Positions 39,401 to 47,473 of a stretch of 64,000 nucleotides of DNA are shown here, in pieces. The notes below the pieces were generated by a model. The model did not search any database. It worked only from the letters and a program-made list of their open reading frames with translations, and was not told the origin of the DNA. The position numbers and the translations under genes are program-made. How positions within the stretch are numbered: the first letter of the stretch is position 1; each line of letters opens with the position of its first letter. Source of the DNA: CAVTYH01 sp963738835 (GTDB lineage: Bacteria; Planctomycetota; Planctomycetia; Pirellulales; JADZDJ01); contig CAVTYH010000007.1 in assembly GCA_963738835.1 (NCBI GenBank), forward strand, positions 186,001-250,000. Reading direction: 5' to 3'.

Positions 39401-39672
39401 GATTTGTGCGTCACCGCCACCGCCGGCGGAATGCCGGTAATTCGCTCCGCCGCCGGTCGCTCTAGCCGCTGTAAAAACTGACGCGTGTAGGCCGAAAAAG
39501 TTTCGATATACCGCCGCTGTCCCTCGGCATATAGTGTGTCGAGCGCCAGGCTGGTCTTGCCGCTGCCGCTCAGGCCGCAGAAAACAATCAGCTTGCGGTG
39601 CGGGATGTCGAGATCAACCCCCTTGAGGTTGTGGACCTCGACCCCGCGCAGAGATATGACGCCTTTTGTCAC
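36456..39672 (-). CDS. uvrA: Excinuclease ABC subunit A with two in-frame repeat insertions, one frameshift
   Basis: Damage-recognition ATPase of nucleotide excision repair. GTG start at 39672 with AGGAG upstream. Two ABC modules: Walker A GLSGSGKTSLALDTLYAEGQ and GVSGSGKSTLVEDTL, signatures TLSGGEAQRVSLTTALG and NTLSGGEAQRLKLAGYMSG, Walker B LYVLDEPSVGLHP and LFILDEPTTGLHF, and Zn modules (CQTCG, CDHCG, CPACNG, CSQCQG). An extra base at about 36688 breaks LIDCF from LLAVGHSLIVVEHNLQVMKA. About 1070 residues, roughly 120 more than usual. The excess is two repeat-derived insertions, at about residues 163-209 and 492-570. Divergent from murD with 30 bases between starts. Confidence 0.95.
37965..38197. 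repeat. Repeat-rich in-frame insertion 2 in uvrA
   Basis: Contains a GGGTGAA-type array (38006-38042), a GGGGAAT array (38049-38080), a CCGCCTT array (38103-38130) and a CCCTCTCCCAAGGGGAGTGGG palindrome-like end. Encodes low-complexity text such as SDIPHSPFPTPHSDAPFHPF between FFRKLTAEP and LRQWERAVGRMMLDQ. The flanks rejoin as normal UvrA. Confidence 0.8.
39046..39182. repeat. Two copies of the GAGAGGG palindromic element inside uvrA (insertion 1)
   Basis: Copies at 39046-39080 and 39145-39182 share CCTCTCCTCGGGGAGAGGG followed by TGGGGTGAGGGG. On the coding strand they give PHPNPLPEERE and PHPSPLPEERE, separated by about 22 residues (SLGATAGLSSSAADDSSLQP). Flanking UvrA sequence (GFERGGPST and TKLKAQGYVRVVAGE) is continuous with the family. 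Confidence 0.8.
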
Positions 39673-39702
39673 CTTGATTCACTCCTGTTGGCTCCGGACA
39701 GA

Positions 39703-41091
39703 ATGAGCCAAACTGTTATGATACTCCGGCGGCACGCAGCAGGAAATGACGTGCAACTACGCGGACAAAAAGTGACGATTCTCGGCCTCGGCCGTCACGG
39801 GGGTGGAGTGGCGGCAGCGCGGTATTGCGCACAGGCCGGGGCGATCGTGACGGTGACGGATTTGACTGCTGAAAAATTGCTGGCCGAATCACTGGCACAG
39901 CTTCACGATGTGCCGATTGCGAAATTCACATTGGGCCAGCACTGCGACGACGGTTTTCGCGCTGCCGATCTTGTTGTCGTAAATCCGGCGGTTCGTCCTG
40001 GTAATAGTTTTGTCGAAATCGCTCGGCAGGCAGGAACCAAGATTTCATCGGAAATCGAATTGTTTCTCGATGCCTGCCCGGCGAGGGTCATCGGCGTTAC
40101 CGGCACCGTCGGCAAATCGACGACCGCGGCAATGTTGGCCGCCATTCTGCGAACCGCCGGCCGCCGCACTTGGCTGGGTGGCAACATCGGCCACAGTCTA
40201 CTTGGCGATTTACCACAGATGCAGCCCGAGGACATTGTCGTCCTGGAACTTAGCAGCTTTCAGTTGCACTGGTTGAGCAACGAAGCCCGTTGGCCGCACG
40301 GCGCCATCGTCACCAATTGCTCGCCCAACCATCTCGATTGGCACGGTTCCTGGGAACATTATGTGACCTCCAAACAACGGCTGCTTCAATCCACCCTCTC
40401 CCCTGGCGGGAGAGGGCAGGGTGACGGGGCAGGAAACGTGCCATTCGTCGTGTTAAACACCAGAGATCGAGAGGTTGGCGATTGGCGAACGCTGACCGGG
40501 CAGCGCTGCGTGTCTCCTTGGGATTTCACCAAACTCCCGCCACTCAAATTGCCCGGTCAACATAACCGCACAAATGCCTCTTGTGCCGCCGCTGCTGCAA
40601 GTGAGTGTGGAGTCCATGAAGCAATCATCGACCGCTCGCTCGCCGACTTCGCTGGACTATCGCATCGCTTGCAGCTCGTCGCCGAAATCGCCGGTCGTCG
40701 GTTCTACAACGATTCCAAATCGACTTCTCACACCGCCACAATTGCCGCTTTGAAAGCGATGGATCGCCCAATCTGGCTCTTGCTCGGCGGTGCGGATGCT
40801 CAAGCCGACTTCACCCAATTGGCCGACAACGTCGGACGCTTGGCCCAAGGCGCAGTAGTCTTCGGCGCCGTGGCCGACAAACTTCAAATTGCCATCCGCA
40901 ATTGCGATCCAGATTTCCGCTGCTTACGCGCGGCAACCCTGCAAGCAGCTCTCGCCGCGTGCATTGAAGAATCCAAACCCGGCGACACAATTCTGCTCTC
41001 CCCCGCCTGCCCCAGCACCGATCAGTTCCGCGATTTCACTCACCGCGGCGAAGAATTCACACGGCTTGTCCGCGAACTGCAAGTCGATTAA
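39703..41091 (+). CDS. murD: UDP-N-acetylmuramoylalanine:D-glutamate ligase
   Basis: Adds D-glutamate to UDP-MurNAc-L-Ala in the cytoplasm. 462 residues: N-terminal Rossmann part (KVTILGLGRHGGGVAAARYC), ATP loop GVTGTVGKSTTAAMLAAIL (the usual Asn before GK is Val), QPEDIVVLELSSFQLHWL, TNCSPNHLDWHGSWEHY, QHNRTNASCAAAAA and the C-terminal domain (GLSHRLQLVAEIAGRRFYND, SKSTSHTATIAALKAM, LLGGADAQADF, ILLSPACPSTDQFRDFTHRG). About 13 extra residues at 231-243 (STLSPGGRGQGDG) come from the palindromic element at 40394-40430. ATG at 39703 chosen by homology. Planctomycetes with peptidoglycan are now accepted; this gene supports it here. Confidence 0.93.
   Translation: MSQTVMILRRHAAGNDVQLRGQKVTILGLGRHGGGVAAARYCAQAGAIVTVTDLTAEKLLAESLAQLHDVPIAKFTLGQHCDDGFRAADLVVVNPAVRPGNSFVEIARQAGTKISSEIELFLDACPARVIGVTGTVGKSTTAAMLAAILRTAGRRTWLGGNIGHSLLGDLPQMQPEDIVVLELSSFQLHWLSNEARWPHGAIVTNCSPNHLDWHGSWEHYVTSKQRLLQSTLSPGGRGQGDGAGNVPFVVLNTRDREVGDWRTLTGQRCVSPWDFTKLPPLKLPGQHNRTNASCAAAAASECGVHEAIIDRSLADFAGLSHRLQLVAEIAGRRFYNDSKSTSHTATIAALKAMDRPIWLLLGGADAQADFTQLADNVGRLAQGAVVFGAVADKLQIAIRNCDPDFRCLRAATLQAALAACIEESKPGDTILLSPACPSTDQFRDFTHRGEEFTRLVRELQVD
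40394..40430. repeat. GAGAGGG palindromic element inside murD
   Basis: CCCTCTCCCCTGGCGGGAGA then GGGCAGGGTGACGGGGC, the same type as in uvrA, translated in frame as STLSPGGRGQGDG between KQRLLQ and AGNVPFVVLNTRD. Orientation relative to the coding strand is opposite to that in uvrA. Confidence 0.8.
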
Positions 41092-41181
41092 CCACCGGGT
41101 CACGAAGGCACGGAGCAGCAATTTGATTGTAGATTCAGGCAATTCTATGCGGTTTTTTCCGTGCTTCCATGTCTCTGTGGT
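41091..41181. repeat. 91-base MITE-like element after murD
   Basis: Imperfect terminal inverted repeats of about 24 bases: ACCACCGGGTCACGAAGGCA and onward at 41091, and TCCGTGCTTCCATGTCTCTG then TGGT ending at 41181 (18 of 24 positions pair). It begins at the last base of the murD stop. Sequences of the type ACCACxGAGxCACGGAGGCACGGAG are widely dispersed short repeats in bacteria. Confidence 0.6.
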
Positions 41182-41274
41182 AAAATTTGCCTCTCACAAT
41201 TTCCGTCGGCTACAATCTCAATTCACAACGCGCTCACCATCCAAATTCAAAGACCTTAACCTGGAGTCCCTGCG

Positions 41275-42289
41275 ATGAAAACGCAACTCGCCGCTGTGTT
41301 CACCGTCTTGCTCGTCGCCACGCAACTGTTCGCCGCCGGCGAAGACGATTTCTACAAGCTCGGACCAGATTCGCTGGAGCAAGAAGGTGTGCCACATGGC
41401 AAGCTCGTCGGGCCGCTCACGTTGAAGTGCGAAATTTATCCTGGCACGCAACACACGTACTGGGTTTATGTGCCGGCGCAGTACGATCCCGCCAAGCCCA
41501 CGCCGCTGATGATCTTTAACGACGGCCAGGCGATGATCGACATGAAAGGGAGCGTACGGGCACCAAATGTTTTCGATAATTTGATTCATCGTCGCGAAAT
41601 TCCGGTGATGCTTGGTGTGTTCATCAATCCCGGGCGGACTCCAGAGCAGCCAGAACCGACGCCGCGCAGACTGGGGCGATCGCAACACCAACCGGCCTGC
41701 CGAATACAACTCGCTCAACGATAAGTACGCCCGCGTGATTTGCGACGAGCTGCTGCCGGTGCTGGCGAAAGATTACAATATCTCACCCGATCCAGAGCAG
41801 CACGCCATTGCCGGTGCCAGCTCCGGCGGCATCGCAGCCTTCACCGTAGCCTGGGAGCGGCCGCAGCAATTTCACAAAGTGATTACCGTCGTTGGCAGCT
41901 TCGTCGACTTGCGCGGGCCCGGCAGCGGCAGCGCCTATGCCGACAAAGTCTTAGCCGCCGATAAAAAACCGATCCGCATCTTCCTGCAAGACGGCCGCAA
42001 CGACAACCGCGGCACGGGCCGCGGCGGCGCCTACAACCAGAACCGCGATTGGTTTTATCAGAACGTGCGATTGGCAGAAGCACTGACGAAAAAAGGCTAT
42101 GACGTGAACTATGCCTGGGGCATCGGCCTGCACGGCCAGAAACAAGGGGGCGCCATTCTGCCCGAAATGATGCGCTGGCTGTGGCGCGATCAAAGCGTTT
42201 CGACCGATCCGAACGACTCAGTGGAGCGTTCTTTTCGCGCGGCCGCGAAGACCGATGATGCCGTGCCGGAAGCTGCAACGCCGAAATAG
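41275..42289 (+). CDS. Exported esterase (enterochelin-esterase-like alpha/beta hydrolase), frameshifted
   Basis: About 337 residues, PF00756-type esterase. ATG at 41275 with signal peptide (QLAAVFTVLLVATQLFAAGE). YPGTQHTYWVYVPAQYDPAK and PLMIFNDGQAMIDMKG precede an extra base at about 41665 (PEQPEPTP then ADWGDRNTNRPAEYNSLNDK). The nucleophile elbow is HAIAGASSGGIAAFTVAWE. YADKVLAADKKPIRIFLQDG gives the acid residue region, and GIGLHGQKQGGAILPEMMRW supplies the likely His. Substrate unknown, often carbohydrate or ferulate esters. The next gene, 40 bases on, is probably co-transcribed. Confidence 0.85.
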
Positions 42290-42328
42290 CGTTTGGTTGG
42301 ATCCCAAACGCCACGAGAATCGATCGCA

Positions 42329-43315
42329 ATGTATCTCCGATTCACTATCCGCAATTTGCAGGGGTTACTGGCAGCATGCCTGTCGTGCTGTTTTATCAAT
42401 CTCGCAATTGCTGCCGAAGAATTCATTCCTCCCAGCAGCAATGCCGTCATCCGCGCTCCGGCGGGGCCGTCGGAAATTGTGATCACCACGACCGATCGTC
42501 TGGCCGGCGCCATTCACTCGCTGCGGTGGAATGGCCAAGAGTTTATCGACAGCGCCGATCATGGCCGGCAACTGCAATCGGCCGCGAGTTTCGACTGCTC
42601 GCTGCCGCAGAAGTTTTGGGCGGAGTGTTTTAACCCCACCGAGGCCGGTTCCCGCGACGATGGGGCCGGCAGCTCCTCGACTAGCAGACTGCTGCAAATT
42701 CATGTCGACGGTGCGGAGTTGGAAACGACCACACAAATGGCATTCTGGTTGCGACCGGGCGAAAAATCGGAAGGCCGGGTGGCGCTCAATGGCAAGGCGC
42801 TCTCCGATCACCTGGTTCATAAACGGGTTCACATTGGCTACAAAAATCTCCCGCACGCCATCGAGTACGACGTCGTGTTCACCGTGCCGCAGACAGAGCG
42901 GCACACGCTGGCACAGTTCGAAGTGCTGACCGGCTACATGCCGCCGGCATTCAGCCGCTTCTGGACATTCCATCCTGCCACCGGCGAATTAAAACCGCTG
43001 AGCGGTGGCCCCGGCGAGCAAGAATATCCGGTCGTCGTTTCCACCGCCGAGGGCTCGCATGCGATGGGCGTTTTCTTTCCCAATCCCGGGCCGAAGCCGT
43101 CCGCCGGCGCCACCGTCGCTGTTGACCCCATCAAATACGGCCGGTTCACCTTTCCGGCACAGCATGTCAACAAATGGAACTGTGTCAGCCGTCTGCGGTC
43201 TGCCGCTGGAATTCCTCCCGGAGATTATCGCTTCCACCTCTTTGTGGCCGTCGGCACGCTGGACGATGTGAAAGCAACGCTGACGGCGCTCGTCAATGCG
43301 TTTCCTCGTTCCTGA
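42329..43315 (+). CDS. Exported beta-rich protein of unknown function
   Basis: 328 residues from the ATG at 42329. Signal segment GLLAACLSCCFINLAIAAEE. Then a beta-rich domain with IVITTTDRLAGAIHSLRWNG, SFDCSLPQKFWAECFNPTEA, HIGYKNLPHAIEYDVVFTVP, FWTFHPATGELKPLSGGPGE and PGDYRFHLFVAVGTLDDVKA. The look is that of a carbohydrate-active beta-sandwich (mutarotase-like), which fits the esterase before it, but I recognise no family. Confidence 0.7.
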   Translation: MYLRFTIRNLQGLLAACLSCCFINLAIAAEEFIPPSSNAVIRAPAGPSEIVITTTDRLAGAIHSLRWNGQEFIDSADHGRQLQSAASFDCSLPQKFWAECFNPTEAGSRDDGAGSSSTSRLLQIHVDGAELETTTQMAFWLRPGEKSEGRVALNGKALSDHLVHKRVHIGYKNLPHAIEYDVVFTVPQTERHTLAQFEVLTGYMPPAFSRFWTFHPATGELKPLSGGPGEQEYPVVVSTAEGSHAMGVFFPNPGPKPSAGATVAVDPIKYGRFTFPAQHVNKWNCVSRLRSAAGIPPGDYRFHLFVAVGTLDDVKATLTALVNAFPRS

Positions 43316-43336
43316 TGAACAGGAGTCCCTCATGCG

Positions 43337-44130
43337 CTACTGCGGCGCTGACTCAAGCAGCTTGCTAATTCCGCGCAAGTGCTCTTCGTGCCAGGACGAG
43401 AGGCCGGCGTTGTGGGAGAACTTGGGCCAGTTGTGGCCGTAACGACGCATCTCATCAATCGCCTGATCGACCGGCCAGTGCTGATACTTCAAACGCAGGT
43501 AGGCCGCCACGATGCCGGTGCGGTCGTGCCCGGCAGAGCAGTGGAAGACGACGCCGCCGTCTGCTGCGCAGGTGAAAATGTCGTTGGCCAGCGAGTCGAG
43601 CAGCTTCAAAACTTCCTGATCTGATAGCTCTTCGAGCGAGTCCTTGCCCGAGTTCGCCAACGGGCGCGAAATGTAACGCAGCCCGATCTGTTGGGCCGCC
43701 GACTTTTCCAGCGTCATCACCGCTTTGGTTCGCTTCGCCTTCAGCTCGCTAACTTCGACCTCTCTGGAGCTTGGCGCAGCCGGATTCTCCAGGGAAATGA
43801 TGGTTCGGATGCCCAAATCGTAAAAGCCCTCAGGCGGGCCTTGGCTTCGTCCAGCGAGGGTTCGTTGATGGCGGCATCGTCGATCAGGTCTTTCACCGGC
43901 GAAGCACAACGAAAAATGTTGGTGCGACCATTGATCAACCCCAGCGAGTGAAAGTCCTTGATGACGTTGTCTTCCGAGGGAACTTGCTCGCCGACGGCGG
44001 AAATTGCCGCGGGCAACAGTGCGCCCTTGGGCAATGCATCGTCCGCGGCCCGCAAAGGCGCTGGCCATTTGTGGGCGATCAGCAATGCTGCGGTGAGCAA
44101 CAGCAACCGCAATAAATTTCTTGTTCGCAT
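43337..44130 (-). CDS. Exported protein-tyrosine/dual-specificity phosphatase-like protein, frameshifted
   Basis: About 264 residues. ATG at 44130 with signal segment (LLRLLLLTAALLIAHKWPAP). The first part reads DFHSLGLINGRTNIFRCASP. A missing base at about 43830 separates DEAKARLR from FYDLGIRTIISLENP. The active-site loop is VVFHCSAGHDRTGIVAAYLR (HCX5R) and the general-acid region is ANSGKDSLEELSDQ. Its signal peptide places it outside the cytoplasm, so it may act on host or surface phosphates or on inositol phosphates. Confidence 0.8.
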
Positions 44131-44410
44131 TTCGCGCGTCCTTGTGGATAGTCCCGCACGAAAAATCGGGGAGCCATCAAAAGAATATCATCTCCGCGCG
44201 TCGCTCAAGCTTAAAGGGGGCGATAGTGATTCCCTTGCAAACGGGAAACACGAAACCGATGCGAAGCTAACCGAAGGCTAATGCAGCTCAAACCAAACCT
44301 GCACGGTTTATCTTTACCTTATCTTTCCGCACGCGATGGACTGCCGCTGCGATTTGCGTATTTCACAGGGCGAGGACTTTGGATCCAGTTCAACTTCGAG
44401 GAGTACTTCT

Positions 44411-45694
44411 ATGGTTCGGAACAAAGTGATCGTGTTATGGGCCGCCGTATTTGTTCTTGCTGCTAGCACATCGGCTTCTGCGTTTACGTTAGGTAATCTG
44501 GTGGTGATGCGCGGCGGCGATGCGAATAGTCCCCAGGCAACGTTTGGCAGCGGCCAGGTTCCCGCGTACATCGACGAGTATTCGATCAGCATTGTTGGCA
44601 CCACTGCGACCGCAAGTTTTGTTGGTTCGAACGCAGTTTCCACAGCCACGTTGACCCTGCCGGGAATTACCGCAAACAGCCATGAAGGACGTTTGGAACT
44701 TTCGGGCAACGGTCAGTATTTGAATTTCGCCGGCTATCAGCAGGCAGTCAGTTCCACGACTCCCCGAGTGACCAACAACAGCGGGACGGGAAGTTACTAT
44801 CAAGTCGGCCAGGTGAAATTTGACGGCACATTTTCCAACAGCTCTCTCGACACAACCATCGCTCAGCCACAATTCATGCGTGGCGCGTACTCGAACGACG
44901 GCACACAAGCATGGGTCGCGAGCAAAAGCCCGACCGGTGGCTTGGAATACATCTCGAACTTCGGAACTGGCTCGGCGACAACGGTGCAGTTGCAAGGCAC
45001 GACCGATTGGCGCGATATCAAAGTCAACGATGGGCAGCTTTACGGCGGTACAGGTTCGAGCTCCGTGGGCACGCATGGCTTTTACGCCATCAGCAGCATC
45101 GCGTCCCCGCCAAGAACTCCGACGGCTCCGATCACCTCCACGAACACCAATGTTTTACTGAGCGATAACAACGACAATTCGGTGTCGGGTTTTTCATTGG
45201 TAACTCTGCTTGGCGGAAACCCGATCGACGGCAACGCCGGCACTGCGAACGTCGTGTACGCGGTAGGTGCTCCCTCTGGCAACAATTACATTGGGAAGCT
45301 GGTTTCGAACGGAACACCTCTCACGACGAACGATTTGACATTTGCCGGTGGTTCGCGGCTGGCCCTAACTGCCGGTAACTATGGCGGCGGCGAACCAGAA
45401 GGGATTCTCGCCCGGATTGACCCCAATAATTCAACCTGGGTCGATCTGTTCTTGCAAGATTCCACGGGCGTCTACTTTGCCATCGATCAGAGTGGCACTT
45501 CAACGGGCAGTATCAGCACGTTGAGTTTCACCAAAATCATCGGCACCGCGGGTCTGCCGCTGGAAACGGGCGGCGCCCTGTACGGTGTTTCGCTGGCGCC
45601 GGTGCCTGAGCCAAGTTCGATTGTTCTGGCAATCGCCGGCGGAATGCTAAGCCTGGCGGCGGCGCGACGAATTCGACGACAGGCCAAGAAGTGA
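44411..45694 (+). CDS. PEP-CTERM protein, paralog 1
   Basis: 427 residues. ATG at 44411 preceded by GAGGAG. Signal peptide (VLWAAVFVLAASTSASAF), then LVVMRGGDANSPQATFG, VPAYIDEYSISIVGTTATAS, GYYQVGQV-like SYYQVGQVKFDGTFSNSS, DWRDIKVNDGQLYGGTGSSS and DSTGVYFAIDQSGTSTG. The C-terminus is a PEP-CTERM anchor (VPEPSSIVLAIAGGMLSLA then RRIRRQ). About 45 percent similar to the next gene by eye. Exported and processed by exosortase; function unknown. Confidence 0.85.
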   Translation: MVRNKVIVLWAAVFVLAASTSASAFTLGNLVVMRGGDANSPQATFGSGQVPAYIDEYSISIVGTTATASFVGSNAVSTATLTLPGITANSHEGRLELSGNGQYLNFAGYQQAVSSTTPRVTNNSGTGSYYQVGQVKFDGTFSNSSLDTTIAQPQFMRGAYSNDGTQAWVASKSPTGGLEYISNFGTGSATTVQLQGTTDWRDIKVNDGQLYGGTGSSSVGTHGFYAISSIASPPRTPTAPITSTNTNVLLSDNNDNSVSGFSLVTLLGGNPIDGNAGTANVVYAVGAPSGNNYIGKLVSNGTPLTTNDLTFAGGSRLALTAGNYGGGEPEGILARIDPNNSTWVDLFLQDSTGVYFAIDQSGTSTGSISTLSFTKIIGTAGLPLETGGALYGVSLAPVPEPSSIVLAIAGGMLSLAAARRIRRQAKK

Positions 45695-45727
45695 ACCGTG
45701 TTGAATTAATTGCACCCGACATTTATC

Positions 45728-45759
45728 GGCAGGGCGTGGGTCGTCTTCCACGCCCTGCC
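45728..45759 (+). terminator. Hairpin between the two PEP-CTERM paralogs
   Basis: GGCAGGGCGTGG (45728-45739) pairs perfectly with CCACGCCCTGCC (45748-45759) over an eight-base loop. The downstream T-run is weak. It begins 34 bases after the first stop and ends 15 bases before the second start, so it may attenuate rather than stop. Confidence 0.6.
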
Positions 45760-45774
45760 TGCTTTGGATGCATC

Positions 45775-47367
45775 ATGATGCTCACTGGCAAGTCGTACCA
45801 CAACGCCCTGATTTGCGCTGTAGTCGCCTTGAGCGTCTCCGTCGTTAGCGGCACAATGGCCCGCGGAGATCTCACGAGCTTCACTCCTGGCAACATTGTG
45901 CTCATGCGCGGCGGCGATGCTGCTTTTTCCCAACAGACGTACGCTGAAGTTCCCGCCTACTTAGACGAGTATTCGATCAGTGTGAGCGGCGATGTCGCCA
46001 CCGCCAGTTTCGTCGGTTCGTTTCCGATCCCACCAGACACACTGACGCTGCCGGGCTTCATCGCGCCGGCGAGCAACGATTTGTCGAGCCATGAGGGACG
46101 CGTCAATCTCTCCGGCGATGCCCACTATCTCAACTTTGTCGGCTATAACGTTCTGCCCAGTACCACCGATCGGCGCGTGACCGATGGCACCGGCGGACCC
46201 GGGTACTATCAAGTCGGTCAAGTGTCAGGCAATGCAGATTTTACTCACAGCGCACTCGATACAACGGTGGCCTTTCCCCAGTATGTGCGTGCTGCGTATT
46301 CCAACGATGGCCAAGAAGTCTGGGTCGGCAGCAAATACATTCCGGGCCCAGGCACAAGCCGCATTGGCGGCGGCTTGCAATATGTTTCCGGATTCGGCGG
46401 CGCAGCTCCCACGACTATCCAACTGCAGGATAGCACCGACTGGCGCAACGTGCAGGTTGTGTCTGGCCAACTCTACGGCGGCACCGGCTCCAGCTCTGTC
46501 GGTCAGCATGGGTTTTATTCCATCGGCGATGGCGAACCGATTTCGCCGACGCCGGAGAACACACTGCTCGGCCCCAACAGCAACAATTCTGCCTCGGGTT
46601 TCTCGTTTGCCACTCTGCCGGGCGGAAATCCCATCAACGGGGTCGCCGGCACGCCGAACGTCGTCTATACGGTTGGTGACCCGTCGGTGGGGTACATTGG
46701 CAAGCTTTATCTCCCGGCGGGAAACTCGCCGCTGACCACCAGCAGTTTGCAATTTACGCTGGGCAATAACGGCACGCCCGCGACCGTACCGTTGTCATTC
46801 CGACCGGAAGGTATGCTGGCCAAAGTTGATGCCAACAATTCAGCCTGGATCGACCTGTTCTTGCAAGCGCTCGACGGCGTGTACTTTGCCATCGATAAAA
46901 GCGGCGCTGCCGACGGTTCGATCGCCGGGTTAAGCTTCACCAAAATTATTAGCAATTCGGCCGATACTGCCTTCTACGGCCTTGCAGCCGCTCCCGCGCC
47001 GCTCCCACTCAAGGGAGATGTGAATCTCGACGGTCATGTCGATGCCGACGATCTGCCGGCGATGCTCGGCGCGCTGACCGACCTGAATTACTACCGCACG
47101 GTGCTTCACCCAAGTCTGGATGACCAAGATTATTTGACCGTCGTCGACATCAACAGCGATGGGATGGTCAACAATGCAGATATTCAACCATTGCTCGATG
47201 GAATTGCCAACGGCGGTGTGTTTGGATTCGGCGGCGTGTCGGTGGTTCCGGAACCATCCTCGCTGGTGCTCATGGCAATGGCGATTGCAGGGACAGTTTT
47301 CATAGGTCTTCATAGACGATGGAAGGTTTGTAATTTAGCGCGGCGTCGTGTCGGTAATCGTGTTTGA
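45775..47367 (+). CDS. PEP-CTERM protein, paralog 2, with dockerin-like pair
   Basis: 530 residues. ATG at 45775 (or 45778). Signal segment (ALICAVVALSVSVVSGTMAR), then the same domain as the previous gene (IVLMRGGDAAFSQQTYAEVP, AYLDEYSISVSGDVATASF, DWRNVQVVSGQLYGGTGSSS). Before the anchor it has a dockerin-like pair of calcium loops: DVNLDGHVDADDLPAMLGAL and DINSDGMVNNADIQPLLDGI. PEP-CTERM: VVPEPSSLVLMAMAIAGTVF then a basic tail. The tandem copies probably arose by duplication, with gain or loss of the dockerin part. Confidence 0.88.
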   Translation: MMLTGKSYHNALICAVVALSVSVVSGTMARGDLTSFTPGNIVLMRGGDAAFSQQTYAEVPAYLDEYSISVSGDVATASFVGSFPIPPDTLTLPGFIAPASNDLSSHEGRVNLSGDAHYLNFVGYNVLPSTTDRRVTDGTGGPGYYQVGQVSGNADFTHSALDTTVAFPQYVRAAYSNDGQEVWVGSKYIPGPGTSRIGGGLQYVSGFGGAAPTTIQLQDSTDWRNVQVVSGQLYGGTGSSSVGQHGFYSIGDGEPISPTPENTLLGPNSNNSASGFSFATLPGGNPINGVAGTPNVVYTVGDPSVGYIGKLYLPAGNSPLTTSSLQFTLGNNGTPATVPLSFRPEGMLAKVDANNSAWIDLFLQALDGVYFAIDKSGAADGSIAGLSFTKIISNSADTAFYGLAAAPAPLPLKGDVNLDGHVDADDLPAMLGALTDLNYYRTVLHPSLDDQDYLTVVDINSDGMVNNADIQPLLDGIANGGVFGFGGVSVVPEPSSLVLMAMAIAGTVFIGLHRRWKVCNLARRRVGNRV

Positions 47368-47405
47368 TCGGCGGTTGTGTGGTTTGCACCAGGGCATAGC
47401 ATCAT

Positions 47406-47433
47406 GGGGCGGTCCATCCACGCGGGCCGCCCC
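47406..47433 (+). terminator. Hairpin ahead of the DUF1559 gene
   Basis: A ten-base stem with one G-T pair, GGGGCGGTCC (47406-47415) with GGGCCGCCCC (47424-47433). It is followed by TTGACAT, which could be the -35 element of the next promoter. It lies 39 bases after the PEP-CTERM stop. Confidence 0.5.
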
Positions 47434-47473
47434 TTGACATTGTGGAAATGGTGTGCCTGAAAGGAAGCAATCA

